Source: CAVQLX01 sp963811605 (GTDB lineage Bacteria > Desulfobacterota > Binatia > DP-6). From it: DNA of 64,000 nt. The first letter of the stretch is position 1, and each line of letters opens with the position of its first letter. Location: positions 620,001-684,000 of the forward strand of contig CAWESA010000010.1 of NCBI GenBank assembly GCA_963811605.1. The letters run 5' to 3'. The position numbers and the translations under genes are program-made. The notes under the pieces are model-generated. The model saw only the letters and a program-made list of their open reading frames with translations, was not told the origin of the DNA and searched no databases. Positions 56,067-64,000 of this stretch are shown piece by piece.

Positions 56067-56561
56067 TCACGAGGCTCCCCAGAAGAAGCGATCGATGACG
56101 AACAGCGCCAGCATGGAGATGACGAGCCCGATCTTGAGCGCCAGCCCGACGACCAGGCCGAGCGTCGCACCGACGCCGGCGCGCCCGGCCTCGCCCAGGC
56201 TGCGCCGCGCCGACAGCTCGCCCAGCACGGCGCCGACGAACGGTCCCACGAGCACGCCGGCCAGGCCGAAGAACAGGCCCGCCAGACCGCCCAGCGCGGC
56301 GCCGACGACGGCACGCGACGAGGCGCCGAAGCGGCGCGCCCCGAACGCGCTGGCGAGGAAGTCGACGACGTAGGTGAGCGCCGTGAGCAGACCGAGGACC
56401 ACCAGCATGCCCGGCCCGACGTAGGCGAAGTGCTCCGCCCACGCGGCCAGGACGAGTCCCGCCAGCAGGAGCGGCGCGCCCGGCAGCGCCGGGAGCACGA
56501 GCCCGGCGAGCCCGGCCACCACGCACACGACGGCGCCGAGCCAGCGCAGCGTCTCGCTCAC
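56067..56561 (-). CDS. DUF456 family membrane protein
   Basis: The 164-residue protein has about four to five membrane helices rich in Gly and Leu and matches the DUF456 family (LPGAPLLLAGLVLAAWAEHF; GLFFGLAGVLVGPFVGAVLGE). Function unknown. It is divergent from the CoA ligase gene, 74 bp apart. Confidence 0.82.
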   Translation of the reverse strand: MSETLRWLGAVVCVVAGLAGLVLPALPGAPLLLAGLVLAAWAEHFAYVGPGMLVVLGLLTALTYVVDFLASAFGARRFGASSRAVVGAALGGLAGLFFGLAGVLVGPFVGAVLGELSARRSLGEAGRAGVGATLGLVVGLALKIGLVISMLALFVIDRFFWGAS

Positions 56562-56635
56562 GACGCCACGCTAGCAGACGGCGCATCGGCCGCGCACGTC
56601 GCGCCCCGAGGGCCCTTCCTGCTACGAGGCCGGCG

Positions 56636-58141
56636 ATGCCCCTGCTGATCGGCGAGATCGTGCGGCGCCACGCGCGCTGGCGCCCGGAGCGCACGGCGTA
56701 CGTCATCGGGGCGCATCGCGTGACCTACCGCCAGCTGAACGCGCTCGCCAATCGATTCGCGCACGCGCTGCGCGGCCTCGGCGTCGGGCGCGGCGACCGG
56801 GTCGCCACGCTGGCCGGCACGCGGCTCGAGTATCCCGCCATCTACTTCGCCGCCGCCAAGCTCGGCGCCATCCACGTCCCTCTCAACGTGCGCTGGAAGC
56901 CGGACGAGCTGCGCTACGGGCTGGCACAGTCGGAGGCGCGCGTGCTGCTGGCGGCGCGGGAGTTCGAGGAGATCGCGCACGATCTGGCGCCCGCCCTGCC
57001 GGACCTCCGCGAGGTCGTGCGGCTCGACGACGCGGAGGCGCTCCTCGTGCGCGCCAGCGACAGCGAGCCGGAAGCGGCGGTCGACGAGCGCGACGCGCAC
57101 GTCATGCTCTACACCAGCGGCACCACCGGCGACCCGAAGGGCGCCCTGCTGTCGCACCGGAGCTACGTCCTGCAAGCGGCGCAGACGTCGGGCGCCACCG
57201 GGCTCGGCGAGGACGAGGTCGGGCTCTGCATGTTCCCCATGTTCCACATGGGGGGGTGGGCGATGCCGCTCGGCTACTGGGCGAACGGCGGCGCGGTGGT
57301 GCTGGTCGAGCGCGCCGATCCGGCGGAGATCCTCCGCCTCGTGGCGCGCGAGCGGGTCACCTATCTCTATCTCATCCCCACCCTCTATCGCGCCCTCCTC
57401 GGGCTGCCCGACTTCGACGCCAGCGACCTGTCGTCGCTGCGCGCCCTCGGCAGCGGCACATCGGTGATGACCGAGGCGCAGGTGAACGAGATCGTCGAGC
57501 GCTTCCGCAATCCGAACCTGTTCGTGCAGTACGGGCAGACGGAGGCCGGGCCGATCGCCACGCTGCGGCCGCGCGACGTGCTGCGCAAGCCGACCTCGGT
57601 GGGCCGGCCCGCGCTCAACGTGGACGTCCGGCTGGTCGGCGCCCACGCACCCGGCACGGTGGGCGAGATCGCGTGCCGCAGCGAGTTCACCATGCTCGGC
57701 TACTGGCGCATGCCCGAGGCGACGGCCGAGACGCTGCGCGACGGGTGGGTGCGCACCGGCGACCTCGGTACCTTCGACGACGAGGGCTTCCTCCACATCG
57801 CCGGACGGGTGCGGGAGATGATCAAGACCGGCGGCGAGAGCGTCTACCCGGCGGAGGTCGAGCGCTGCCTGCTCGAGCATCCCGGCATCGCGGAGGCGGC
57901 GGTGTTCGGGGTGCCAGACGCCCGCTGGGGCGAGGCGGTGGTGGCGGCGGTCGTGGCGCGGCCGGGCGCGGCGCTCGACGCGAGCGCCGTCGTGGCCCAC
58001 GTGCGCGACCGCCTCGCCGGCTACAAGAAGCCGCAGCACGTCCTGCTGCTGGATGCGCTGCCGCGCACGGCCTCGACGCGGCAGGTGCAGAAGACGCTGC
58101 TCCGCGAGCGCTGGACGCTCGGGCGCGAGGTTGGCAGGTAG
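56636..58141 (+). CDS. AMP-dependent acyl-CoA synthetase/ligase, altered A10 motif
   Basis: Adenylate-forming enzyme that would activate a carboxylic acid to its CoA thioester. The 501-residue protein has the P-loop YTSGTTGDPKG (159-169), the FVQYGQTEAGP motif, GWVRTGDLG and the hinge GRVREMIKTGGESVYPAEVE. The usual C-terminal G-K catalytic-lysine motif is replaced by TASTRQVQK (residues 478-486), one residue longer and without G-K. Adenylation activity may be changed or use another lysine. The sulfotransferase gene follows after five bases. Confidence 0.87.
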   Translation: MPLLIGEIVRRHARWRPERTAYVIGAHRVTYRQLNALANRFAHALRGLGVGRGDRVATLAGTRLEYPAIYFAAAKLGAIHVPLNVRWKPDELRYGLAQSEARVLLAAREFEEIAHDLAPALPDLREVVRLDDAEALLVRASDSEPEAAVDERDAHVMLYTSGTTGDPKGALLSHRSYVLQAAQTSGATGLGEDEVGLCMFPMFHMGGWAMPLGYWANGGAVVLVERADPAEILRLVARERVTYLYLIPTLYRALLGLPDFDASDLSSLRALGSGTSVMTEAQVNEIVERFRNPNLFVQYGQTEAGPIATLRPRDVLRKPTSVGRPALNVDVRLVGAHAPGTVGEIACRSEFTMLGYWRMPEATAETLRDGWVRTGDLGTFDDEGFLHIAGRVREMIKTGGESVYPAEVERCLLEHPGIAEAAVFGVPDARWGEAVVAAVVARPGAALDASAVVAHVRDRLAGYKKPQHVLLLDALPRTASTRQVQKTLLRERWTLGREVGR

Positions 58142-58146
58142 GGCGC

Positions 58147-59157
58147 GTGCAGGATCGGCTCGTCTTCCTGATCGGGGCGCCGCGTTCCGGGACCACGCTG
58201 CTCGCCCGCATGCTCGGCGCGCACTCGGAGATCCACGGCCGCGCCGAGCCGCACCTGATCACCCCGATCGCGCACCTGGGCTACTTCGGCAAGGTCCAGA
58301 AGGCGCCCTACGACCAGAACAACGTCGAGCAGGCGATCCGCGAGATCGTCGCCGAGATCCCCCGCCACGAGGCGGGCTACCTGGACGCGCTGCGCGCCTA
58401 CACCGATTCGATCTACGCGCAGCTGATGGAGCTCGCGCCGGACGGGAAGCGGCTCTTCCTCGACAAGACGCCCGCGTATGCCCTGGTGCTGCCCTTCCTC
58501 GTCAGGCTCTACCCGCAGGCGCAGTACGTCGTGCTCACACGGCACCCGCTGGCGGTGCTGTCGTCGTACGTCGAGTCGTTCTTCGACGGCGACTACCGCG
58601 TGGCCCTCGAGCACAATCCCATCCTGCAGCGCTACGTCCCCGAGCTGGCGCGGCTGGTGCGCGAGCGGCCCGTGCCGCACGTCTGGGTGCGCTACGAGGA
58701 GCTGGTGCGGGAGCCGGAGGCGCAGTTCCGTCGCGTCTGCGAGCATCTCGGCGTGCCGTTCGAGGAGCGCGCCATCGCGTACGGCGAGAGCGGCGAGACG
58801 TTCAAGGGCCTGGGCGATCCGACCGGCGTGGCGCGCCACACCCGGCCCGTGACCTCGTCGGTGAGCAAGTGGGCGGCGGAGATCGCGTCCAATCGCGACA
58901 CCCTCGCGCTCGTCTCGCAGGTCCTCGACGCGCTCGACCCGGCCGACCTCGACACCCTCGGCTATCCGCGCGACCGCATCGTCGCGCAGCTCGAGGCTGC
59001 GCGGGGCGCACCGGTGCCCGTGAAGCCGCAGGCGCCGCTGCGCTACGCCCTCGAGCGCCGGCTGCTGGTGGCGCTGCGCCGCAACATCCACCGTAACGCC
59101 CTCGGCCGCGTGCTCAAGCGCGCCCGCTTCGCGCTCGACGTCCTGCTGCGCGAGTAG
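58147..59157 (+). CDS. Sulfotransferase family protein
   Basis: The 336-residue protein begins with the PAPS 5'-phosphosulfate loop GAPRSGTTLL (residues 10-19) and has the 3'-phosphate region VVLTRHPLAVLSS. Length and layout fit the Sulfotransfer_3-type family common in marine and soil bacteria. It would transfer sulfate from PAPS to an unknown acceptor. Starts at GTG 58147, five bases after the CoA ligase stop; probably one operon. Confidence 0.84.
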   Translation: MQDRLVFLIGAPRSGTTLLARMLGAHSEIHGRAEPHLITPIAHLGYFGKVQKAPYDQNNVEQAIREIVAEIPRHEAGYLDALRAYTDSIYAQLMELAPDGKRLFLDKTPAYALVLPFLVRLYPQAQYVVLTRHPLAVLSSYVESFFDGDYRVALEHNPILQRYVPELARLVRERPVPHVWVRYEELVREPEAQFRRVCEHLGVPFEERAIAYGESGETFKGLGDPTGVARHTRPVTSSVSKWAAEIASNRDTLALVSQVLDALDPADLDTLGYPRDRIVAQLEAARGAPVPVKPQAPLRYALERRLLVALRRNIHRNALGRVLKRARFALDVLLRE

Positions 59158-59184
59158 CAGGCTCGACCGGTACGGTAGATTCCC

Positions 59185-59640
59185 TCAACCCAGCAGATAC
59201 TGGATCGTCGTCTCGCGCTTCGCGGGATCATCCGACCAGTCACCATAGATCTCGAGGCTGTATCCGCCGATCGTCCGGCGATTGGCGGCGCACCACTCGT
59301 GCACGGCGTGGTGAGCCGCACCCATCTCCTCGTAGCGCCCGCGGTGGACGACCACGGCGGCTTCGCCCGCCGGCGTCGTGACGCACCGGACCTCGTCCTC
59401 GCCCGTGAAGGTGCGAACCACCTCGACGCCGAAGTCGACCGGCATGATGTCGCGCTGCTCGTGATGATAGAGGAACACGTTGTGGCCGTCGGTGCGGAGG
59501 CCGGGGTTCCTCTGGAGGAACGCCCACACGCGATCCAGCGCCGGCCTGAATTCCTTGCCGACGTCGTTCATCGCGACGCGGCGGTGAACCGCCGCGAGGG
59601 TGCGGGGACGAAGCGTCTCGACGGTTACCTCGTAGGCCAT
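59185..59640 (-). CDS. GyrI-like / effector-binding domain protein
   Basis: The 151-residue protein has the two-repeat fold of the AraC/SoxS-type effector-binding (GyrI-like) family: ETLRPRTLAAVHRRV near the start, VFLYHH, VDFGVEVVRTF and a C-terminal WSDDPAKRETTIQYLL. Such stand-alone domains bind small hydrophobic ligands or DNA gyrase. I chose the ATG at 59640 with GGAGGGAGTC upstream. It lies downstream of the HgcAB-like operon on the same strand, separated by 132 bp without features. Confidence 0.78.
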   Translation of the reverse strand: MAYEVTVETLRPRTLAAVHRRVAMNDVGKEFRPALDRVWAFLQRNPGLRTDGHNVFLYHHEQRDIMPVDFGVEVVRTFTGEDEVRCVTTPAGEAAVVVHRGRYEEMGAAHHAVHEWCAANRRTIGGYSLEIYGDWSDDPAKRETTIQYLLG

Positions 59641-59772
59641 GACTCCCTCCACGGCGCCCAGATTGAAGTAGTCACGCCGACACCCTGGGAAGCAAGGCCC
59701 TTCCGTGGCGGGGCCGCCGGGAGCCTGGCCGACGTCTGCCCGTTCCGCGGTTGCAGCCGGGCGCTGCCGACC

Positions 59773-60891
59773 TCATCCTGGCTCGCCCGGTCGCTCCGCT
59801 CTGGTACCGGATGCCCGGATCGCCCGCCGACCGAGCAGATTGAGTTTGTAACGCCGGACGGTCTCCGGCTCCACGCGCCGACCGTCGGGGGCGGCGAAGG
59901 CGAGCGCGTCCTGGGGACACTGCACGAGGCAGGCTCCGCACCGGATGCAGCGGTCGTCGCGCACGATGGCGACCTTGTGGGCCTCGAGGCGCTTCTCGAA
60001 GACGGCCTCCGGACACACCGCCCAGCACGACCACGCCCCGGCGCAGCGGTCGAGGTCGAGGACGACCTGCAGCTGCTTCTCGTCGAAGAGGCCCGCGGGC
60101 GCGGTCGGGGTCGAGCCCGCGAAGTCGAAGGTGAGGAGACCGGTGCAGGCGATCGCGGCTGCGGTCCAGGCGAGCGCGGGGCCCGGCGTGAAGGTGCCCC
60201 CGACCGCGAGCGCGATCAGGACGCTCGCCGCGGCCACCGCCGCGGTCGCGACCTGGCGTCCCCGCTCGCCGAACGGCAGACGGTCGTAGCCCAGGAACAC
60301 GGCGACGGCGAGCCCCCACACCAGTGCGAGCGCGCCGCCCAGGTGTCGCCAGCCGATCGCCACGGCGCCGAGTGAGATCGGCGTTGCCCACGCCGCCGCC
60401 ATCTCGAGGCGCTCGCGCAGGCCGAAGCGGACGAGCCGCATTGCCTCCGTCTTCTCGTGATTCGCGGCGAGGTAGGTCTGGATGTCCTTCGCGTCGGCGG
60501 GCCCGAAGCGGACGATCCAACCCGTACGCCGGCGGACCTCCTTGGCCTCGATGCCGGTGGCGGCGAGTTGCGGCACGACGACCTGGCGGTGGACGACGCG
60601 CGATTCGAGGCGCGCGACCTTGAGCGCGGTCACCACCTGGTGGGTGCCAAGGTGACCGCCCGATGCGGCGCACCAGACGTTCACGCCGTGTGAGTCGGCA
60701 ACCACGAGCCACGCGTCGAGGCCTCGCAGCGCGCGCAGGACGCGCCGGACCGTGAGATCGTAGTTCCCGGTGAGCAGGACGGGGCTCGAGCGGTCGGGCC
60801 GACCCACGGCGCGCACACCCGTTCGGGTCCGGAATGGCACGAGCCGGAATCCCGTCTCGACGATCTCCGCGAGCCAGTCGCGCCACGACAT
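59773..60891 (-). CDS. HgcAB-like fusion protein: corrinoid-binding domain, membrane domain and ferredoxin domain
   Basis: The 372-residue protein fuses an HgcA-like corrinoid domain (residues ~30-160), four to five membrane helices (~165-258) and an HgcB-like double ferredoxin domain (~270-345). The cap-helix motif is NVWCAASGG (71-79); Cys74 would ligate cobalt. True HgcA has NVWCA(A/G)GK, so the Lys is absent. LTFDFAGSTPT resembles the conserved HgcA membrane-domain end. The first cluster motif keeps C283, C289 and C293 but has Ala286; the second (C315, C318, C321, C325) is complete. The chemistry may be methyl transfer from corrinoid; mercury methylation is not implied. It overlaps the methyltransferase gene by one base. 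Confidence 0.85.
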   Translation of the reverse strand: MSWRDWLAEIVETGFRLVPFRTRTGVRAVGRPDRSSPVLLTGNYDLTVRRVLRALRGLDAWLVVADSHGVNVWCAASGGHLGTHQVVTALKVARLESRVVHRQVVVPQLAATGIEAKEVRRRTGWIVRFGPADAKDIQTYLAANHEKTEAMRLVRFGLRERLEMAAAWATPISLGAVAIGWRHLGGALALVWGLAVAVFLGYDRLPFGERGRQVATAAVAAASVLIALAVGGTFTPGPALAWTAAAIACTGLLTFDFAGSTPTAPAGLFDEKQLQVVLDLDRCAGAWSCWAVCPEAVFEKRLEAHKVAIVRDDRCIRCGACLVQCPQDALAFAAPDGRRVEPETVRRYKLNLLGRRAIRASGTRAERPGEPG

Positions 60892-61565
60892 CAGCTCGCC
60901 CTCTCCTCAGCCGGCCGCACGGCGACGACGAGGGCCGGCCCCGTTGACCCGAGCCGGCGATCGTCGCAGACGTCGAAGCCAGCGGCGCGGACGTGGCCGG
61001 CAAGGTCGCGGGCCGCGCGCGTCGAGGTTTGCGTCAGGACGTAGGTGACGGCGGCGGCGGGCCAGCGCGTCGCGGCGTACGCCAGGCGACCCCAGAGGCC
61101 CTCGGGTGGCACCTCGTCCGCGACGACGAGCCGTCCCCCGGGCCGCAGGACGCGCCGGGCGGCGGCGAGCACATAGGCTTGCTCGTCCTCGCTCATCTCG
61201 CTCAGGACCAACGTCCCGGCGACGGCATCGAAGCTGCCCGCCGGGAAGCGGTCAGCGATCTCGACCGCCGCCATCTCCTGGAGCGCCAGCCCGGGCTTGC
61301 CGCCGAGCTTGTCTCGCGCGACCGCCAGCATCTCCGGATCCTGGTCGATCGCGGTGACCGTGGCCCCGCGTGCCAGGAGACGCGCCGTCAGGTTGCCGGT
61401 GCCACAGCCCAGCTCGAGAACACGCGCGGGCACACCGGCCCGGACGGCGGCCGCCGCGACGGCGTCGTACATGGCATCCACGCGCCCCAACGACAGCAGT
61501 CGGATGCCGAGGTCGTAGCGGTGTGGCGCGGACTCCAGTATCCGCATGTAGACGTACGTGCTCAC
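60891..61565 (-). CDS. cpaM: Class I SAM-dependent methyltransferase (CpaM-like, corrinoid-protein-associated)
   Basis: The 224-residue protein has motif I VLELGCGTGN (49-58), an acidic strand end TAIDQDPEM and a UbiE-like fold. Its start, STYVYMRILESAPHRYDLGIRLL in pieces, resembles the CpaM family that accompanies HgcAB-like fusion proteins. It likely supplies or removes a methyl group in the same pathway; direct evidence is lacking. The GTG overlaps the tetR stop (GTGA) and its stop overlaps the fusion gene by one base, so the three are translated as a unit. Confidence 0.75.
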   Translation of the reverse strand: MSTYVYMRILESAPHRYDLGIRLLSLGRVDAMYDAVAAAAVRAGVPARVLELGCGTGNLTARLLARGATVTAIDQDPEMLAVARDKLGGKPGLALQEMAAVEIADRFPAGSFDAVAGTLVLSEMSEDEQAYVLAAARRVLRPGGRLVVADEVPPEGLWGRLAYAATRWPAAAVTYVLTQTSTRAARDLAGHVRAAGFDVCDDRRLGSTGPALVVAVRPAEERAS

Positions 61566-62185
61566 GGCGCCTTCTCCCGGCGCAGAGCCGTGACGAGCAT
61601 GTCCCGCGCCATCCTTCGCACCGCTCCCCGCGTGATGCCGGGTTCGACGAGCTCCTCGAGGAGCAGGCCGTCGAGACAGCCGAGGACGACCGTGGCGAGC
61701 GCCCCCGGGGCGCCCTTGCGAAACGCGCCCGTCCGCTGGCCCTCGCGGATCAGACGGGCGAGAGCTGCCCGCGCGCGCGCGAACGTCTCCCGCGCTCGTT
61801 GCCTCCCGCGCGGTTCGCGCAGGAAGTCGACCAGAAGCGGGCCGACGGCGGCCCACTCGTCGAGCATGCCCATGATGGCGTCGAGGAGCGCCTGCAGTCG
61901 CTCGGAAGCCGGTGTTGCGCCCGCGGCCAACGCATCGAACAGCTCGGCTTCGCGGCGGAGCGTCTCGTCGGCGAGGCTCGCAAACAGCGCCTTCTTGGTT
62001 GGGAAGTAGTGATAGAGGCTGCTCTTGCCGACGCCCATGGCGGCCGCGACGCGTTCGAGGCTCGTGCCGTGGTAGCCGTGCCGGGTGAAGGTGCCGGCCG
62101 CCGCCGCCAGGATGTCGCGGCGGCGGGCGGGGACGTTTACGATCTTGGGCACGTCGTTTTCGACGACTTGGTCGACGAAAACCAT
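61562..62185 (-). CDS. TetR-family regulator of the HgcAB-like operon
   Basis: The 207-residue protein has an HTH (RRRDILAAAAGTFTRHGYHGTSLERVAAAMGVGKSSLYHYFPTKKALF in segments, about 22-68) and a ligand domain. The ATG at 62185 is the longest start, but a 27-bp inverted repeat (62156-62182) covers codons 2-10 and a promoter-like -10 overlaps this ATG. The GTG at 62152, giving 196 residues, is therefore a strong alternative. First gene of the operon; its ligand may be the pathway substrate. Confidence 0.85.
   Translation of the reverse strand: MVFVDQVVENDVPKIVNVPARRRDILAAAAGTFTRHGYHGTSLERVAAAMGVGKSSLYHYFPTKKALFASLADETLRREAELFDALAAGATPASERLQALLDAIMGMLDEWAAVGPLLVDFLREPRGRQRARETFARARAALARLIREGQRTGAFRKGAPGALATVVLGCLDGLLLEELVEPGITRGAVRRMARDMLVTALRREKAP
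62156..62182. promoter_or_regulatory. Predicted operator of the TetR-HgcAB-like operon
   Basis: GTTTTCGACGAC (62156-62167), 3-base spacer, GTCGACGAAAAC (62171-62182): an inverted repeat matching at 11 of 12 positions, within a predicted untranslated leader or the first codons of tetR. It is an apt site for TetR autoregulation. Confidence 0.6.
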
Positions 62186-62213
62186 CGTGCCGCCCCGAGC
62201 AGTCGGTCGTCAA
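62184..62213 (-). promoter_or_regulatory. Predicted promoter of the TetR-HgcAB-like operon
   Basis: TTGACG (62213-62208), 18 bases, CACGAT (62189-62184) on the minus strand, directly upstream of the inverted repeat. The -10 overlaps the ATG at 62185, which argues for a downstream start codon. Confidence 0.4.
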
Positions 62214-62404
62214 GACCCCCGCGTGGTGCGTGACGCGCTGCCCCCGCACGGGCCTCGACCCGGCACTCGGCCCCGACGGAGGCAGAGTCCCCTTGGCACC
62301 TGCGGCCCAGGAGGGGTATGGACACGCCCGGAAGGGGCTTCGCCCGCGTGAGCCAGGATGGCCCCGACGAGCCGCGCCATACGCCCCGACTCGGGAAGGA
62401 GCTC

Positions 62405-63697
62405 ATGTTGAAGTGGGGAGTGACACCCGTGCTCATCGGTGGCTTGCTCCTGGTCGCGCGTGCTGGTGGGGCTTCGCCGACCGTCAGGACGCGCTCCCTC
62501 TTCTACGGCACCACCGGCAATCCCTTTCAGGCGGCGGTTTCCTGCAATTCCGGCGAAGTGCTCGTTTCGGTTGCGCAGAATGCGGGGGCGGGCGCAGGGG
62601 TGGAGGTGTTCCAGCCGGATGACGGCGTGCTCACAGCCTCCTGCGTGATGGCAATGCCGGCAAGCCTCGATGCCACCTCGGTGGATGGCTTCAATTTCAT
62701 TCCCGGCACGTTCGATGTCGGCGCGGCGGTCGAGCATGCCGGTCTGGAGCTGTTCCGGGTGGATGACCTACGGACGTGCCTGGCGTCGGGCCACTACAAC
62801 GTCTCTCAAGGCCCGACACGCACGACGCCCCCACGCGACCAGCCGCCTCCGGGAACCATCGACGTGGTCTTCACCCCGGACGGACAGTATGCCTTCGTTG
62901 CGAACGAGTACGGTGTCCGCAAGGAGTCGGACCCCAAGACCGTCAGTGGCACCATCGGCGTGGTCGTGATCGAGCGCGACGCCAGTGGATTCACCAGCGG
63001 AACGAAGCTGATCGAGCCGCCGAGCGCAGGGCTGATCGAAACCGGCGGCAGCGCGATTCCTGGCATCACGCTGTCACCGGATGGCACGCGCCTCTATGTG
63101 ACGTCCGAGGTGGCCAACGAAGACACGATGGCCGCGGGCAGCACGAATCGGGTGCTGGCCAGGACCGATTGCACGCAGGAGTGCGCCCGCAAGGGGACGG
63201 GCCGTCACGGATTGCTGACGGTGATCGATGTGGCAAAGGCCGAGCAGGGGCTGGGGGCCGGCGCGATTCTGGCCACCGTCGCTGCCGGCTGCTCGCCGGT
63301 GCGGGCGGCAGAGACCGCGGATGGCAAGGTGCTGTGGGTCGCGGCGCGCGGGGACAATCGGGTTCTAGCGTTCAGCACGGCGCGCCTGGAATCCAATCCA
63401 GACAAGGCGCTCATCGGCTACGCCGGCACCGGTGGCACCGCGCCGGTAGGCATCGCGCTGTTTCACCACGATCGCCTGCTGGCGGTGGCAAATTCGAACC
63501 GGTTCTGTCCAGGACAGAAGGGGAATGCCACTATCCTCGATGCGACGCATCCCAGAACGAAGCGGGCGCGAGTCTTGAAGAAGATCCGGACCGGACTGTT
63601 CCCGCGCAACATCACGGTGGGGCCGGACGATGCGACCCTGTACTTGACGAACTTCAGCTCCAATACCGTGCAGGTCATCAGCACAAAAGTCCGCTGA
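62405..63697 (+). CDS. Secreted beta-propeller (YVTN/lactonase-like) protein
   Basis: The 430-residue exported protein has a signal segment (GVTPVLIGGLLLVARAGGA) and about seven blades with YVTN-type repeats (FTPDGQYAFVANEYG, LSPDGTRLYVTSEVA, DGKVLWVAARGDNRVLAF, GPDDATLYLTNFSSNTVQV). One Cys pair lies in RTDCTQECARKG. The ATG at 62405 has AGGAG just upstream. Function unknown; such propellers bind ligands or act as lactonases. Codon use is slightly less GC-rich than its neighbours. Divergent from the TetR gene. Confidence 0.75.
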   Translation: MLKWGVTPVLIGGLLLVARAGGASPTVRTRSLFYGTTGNPFQAAVSCNSGEVLVSVAQNAGAGAGVEVFQPDDGVLTASCVMAMPASLDATSVDGFNFIPGTFDVGAAVEHAGLELFRVDDLRTCLASGHYNVSQGPTRTTPPRDQPPPGTIDVVFTPDGQYAFVANEYGVRKESDPKTVSGTIGVVVIERDASGFTSGTKLIEPPSAGLIETGGSAIPGITLSPDGTRLYVTSEVANEDTMAAGSTNRVLARTDCTQECARKGTGRHGLLTVIDVAKAEQGLGAGAILATVAAGCSPVRAAETADGKVLWVAARGDNRVLAFSTARLESNPDKALIGYAGTGGTAPVGIALFHHDRLLAVANSNRFCPGQKGNATILDATHPRTKRARVLKKIRTGLFPRNITVGPDDATLYLTNFSSNTVQVISTKVR

Positions 63698-63906
63698 GGA
63701 ACACGAGCCCGGACGGTTCGCCCAGGGCTCCCCCAAGGCCGCGGTGAAATCCTCCGTGCTGCGCCCTCGCAACGCTCCCGTCGTGCTCGAGACTCGGGAC
63801 CGGGACGCTCGAGCGGTGCCGCTCGCCGCGCTCCGGCACCTCACGTCCGCCGTCGCGGATTTGTGCGCGCTTTCTTCCCGCCGTCGCGGGGTGCTACCAC
63901 CCCGCC

Positions 63907-64000
63907 ATGGCGATCCACGAGCTCCTCACCCTCACGCTCGTCGAGCTATGCGACCGGCTGCGAGCGCGGCGGGCCTCGCCCGTCGAGCTCATGCAGGCGG
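63907..64000 (+). CDS. Amidase (amidase-signature family), N-terminal fragment cut by window edge
   Basis: The last 94 bases encode MAIHELLTLTLVELCDRLR and continue with RASPVELMQA, the conserved start of GatA/amidase-signature enzymes. Only about 31 residues are visible; the catalytic Ser-cisSer-Lys region lies beyond the window. The 209 bp before it contain no recognised feature. Confidence 0.6.
   Translation, partial: MAIHELLTLTLVELCDRLRARRASPVELMQA

Noticed and set aside
59773..60891. Calling the fusion protein a true mercury methylase (HgcA/HgcB)
   Set aside because: The cap-helix Lys is missing, the two proteins are fused and one cluster Cys is absent, so only HgcAB-like is supported.

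Overview
The window is a high-GC (roughly 70%), densely coded bacterial chromosome segment. The cell envelope genes are Gram-negative in type: TolC-family outer membrane factor, meso-diaminopimelate-type MurE, outer-membrane beta-barrel protein. The mix of housekeeping and accessory genes (HgcAB-like fusion with a partner methyltransferase, LLM flavoproteins, CoA ligase, SDRs, sulfotransferase, secreted multi-heme and beta-propeller proteins, RegBA-type sensor pair) fits a deep deltaproteobacterial-grade lineage such as Binatota/Desulfobacterota-related bacteria. The lineage is an inference. No 16S rRNA, insertion sequence, phage or CRISPR array was seen.

Region 1 (1-3366): the end of a methyltransferase gene, an FAD monooxygenase, an LLM-class oxidoreductase and a decayed SDR fragment. 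Region 2 (3458-20848, minus strand): a complete division and cell wall (dcw) cluster read mraZ-rsmH-ftsL-ftsI-murE-murF-mraY-murD-ftsW-murG-murC-murB-ftsQ-ftsA-ftsZ. Many junctions overlap by 1-4 bases, and the cluster is preceded by a clear promoter and five MraZ boxes at exact 10-bp spacing. Region 3 (20887-26408, minus strand): RNase P RNA, a zinc-ribbon coiled-coil protein, a CAU-anticodon tRNA, and the macromolecular synthesis genes rpsU-cvpA-dnaG-rpoD.

Region 4 (26448-35532): a glycerophosphodiesterase divergent from prmA-rsmE and gshB, then a YtcA / membrane-fusion / FUSC efflux operon that converges on and overlaps a TolC-family gene. Region 5 (35715-47937): a secreted GH10 xylanase, an ICMT-like membrane methyltransferase, tRNA-Phe, and a run of exported proteins. 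These include a 1140-residue beta-propeller / di-heme peroxidase-type protein downstream of its own TetR regulator, a possible PHM-like copper protein and a frameshifted outer-membrane protein. Region 6 (47942-53579): a RegA/RegB-type redox two-component pair, a large membrane-spermidine synthase-like fusion and a divergent Lgt-like protein. Region 7 (53608-59157): VOC, two SDRs, DUF456, an acyl-CoA ligase with an altered catalytic-lysine motif, and a sulfotransferase.

Region 8 (59185-64000): a GyrI-like protein; a tightly overlapping three-gene operon of TetR regulator, CpaM-like methyltransferase and HgcAB-like corrinoid/ferredoxin fusion; a secreted beta-propeller protein; and the start of an amidase gene. 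The HgcAB-like operon, related to the mercury-methylation proteins but with changed key motifs and its own predicted operator, is the most interesting system in the window.
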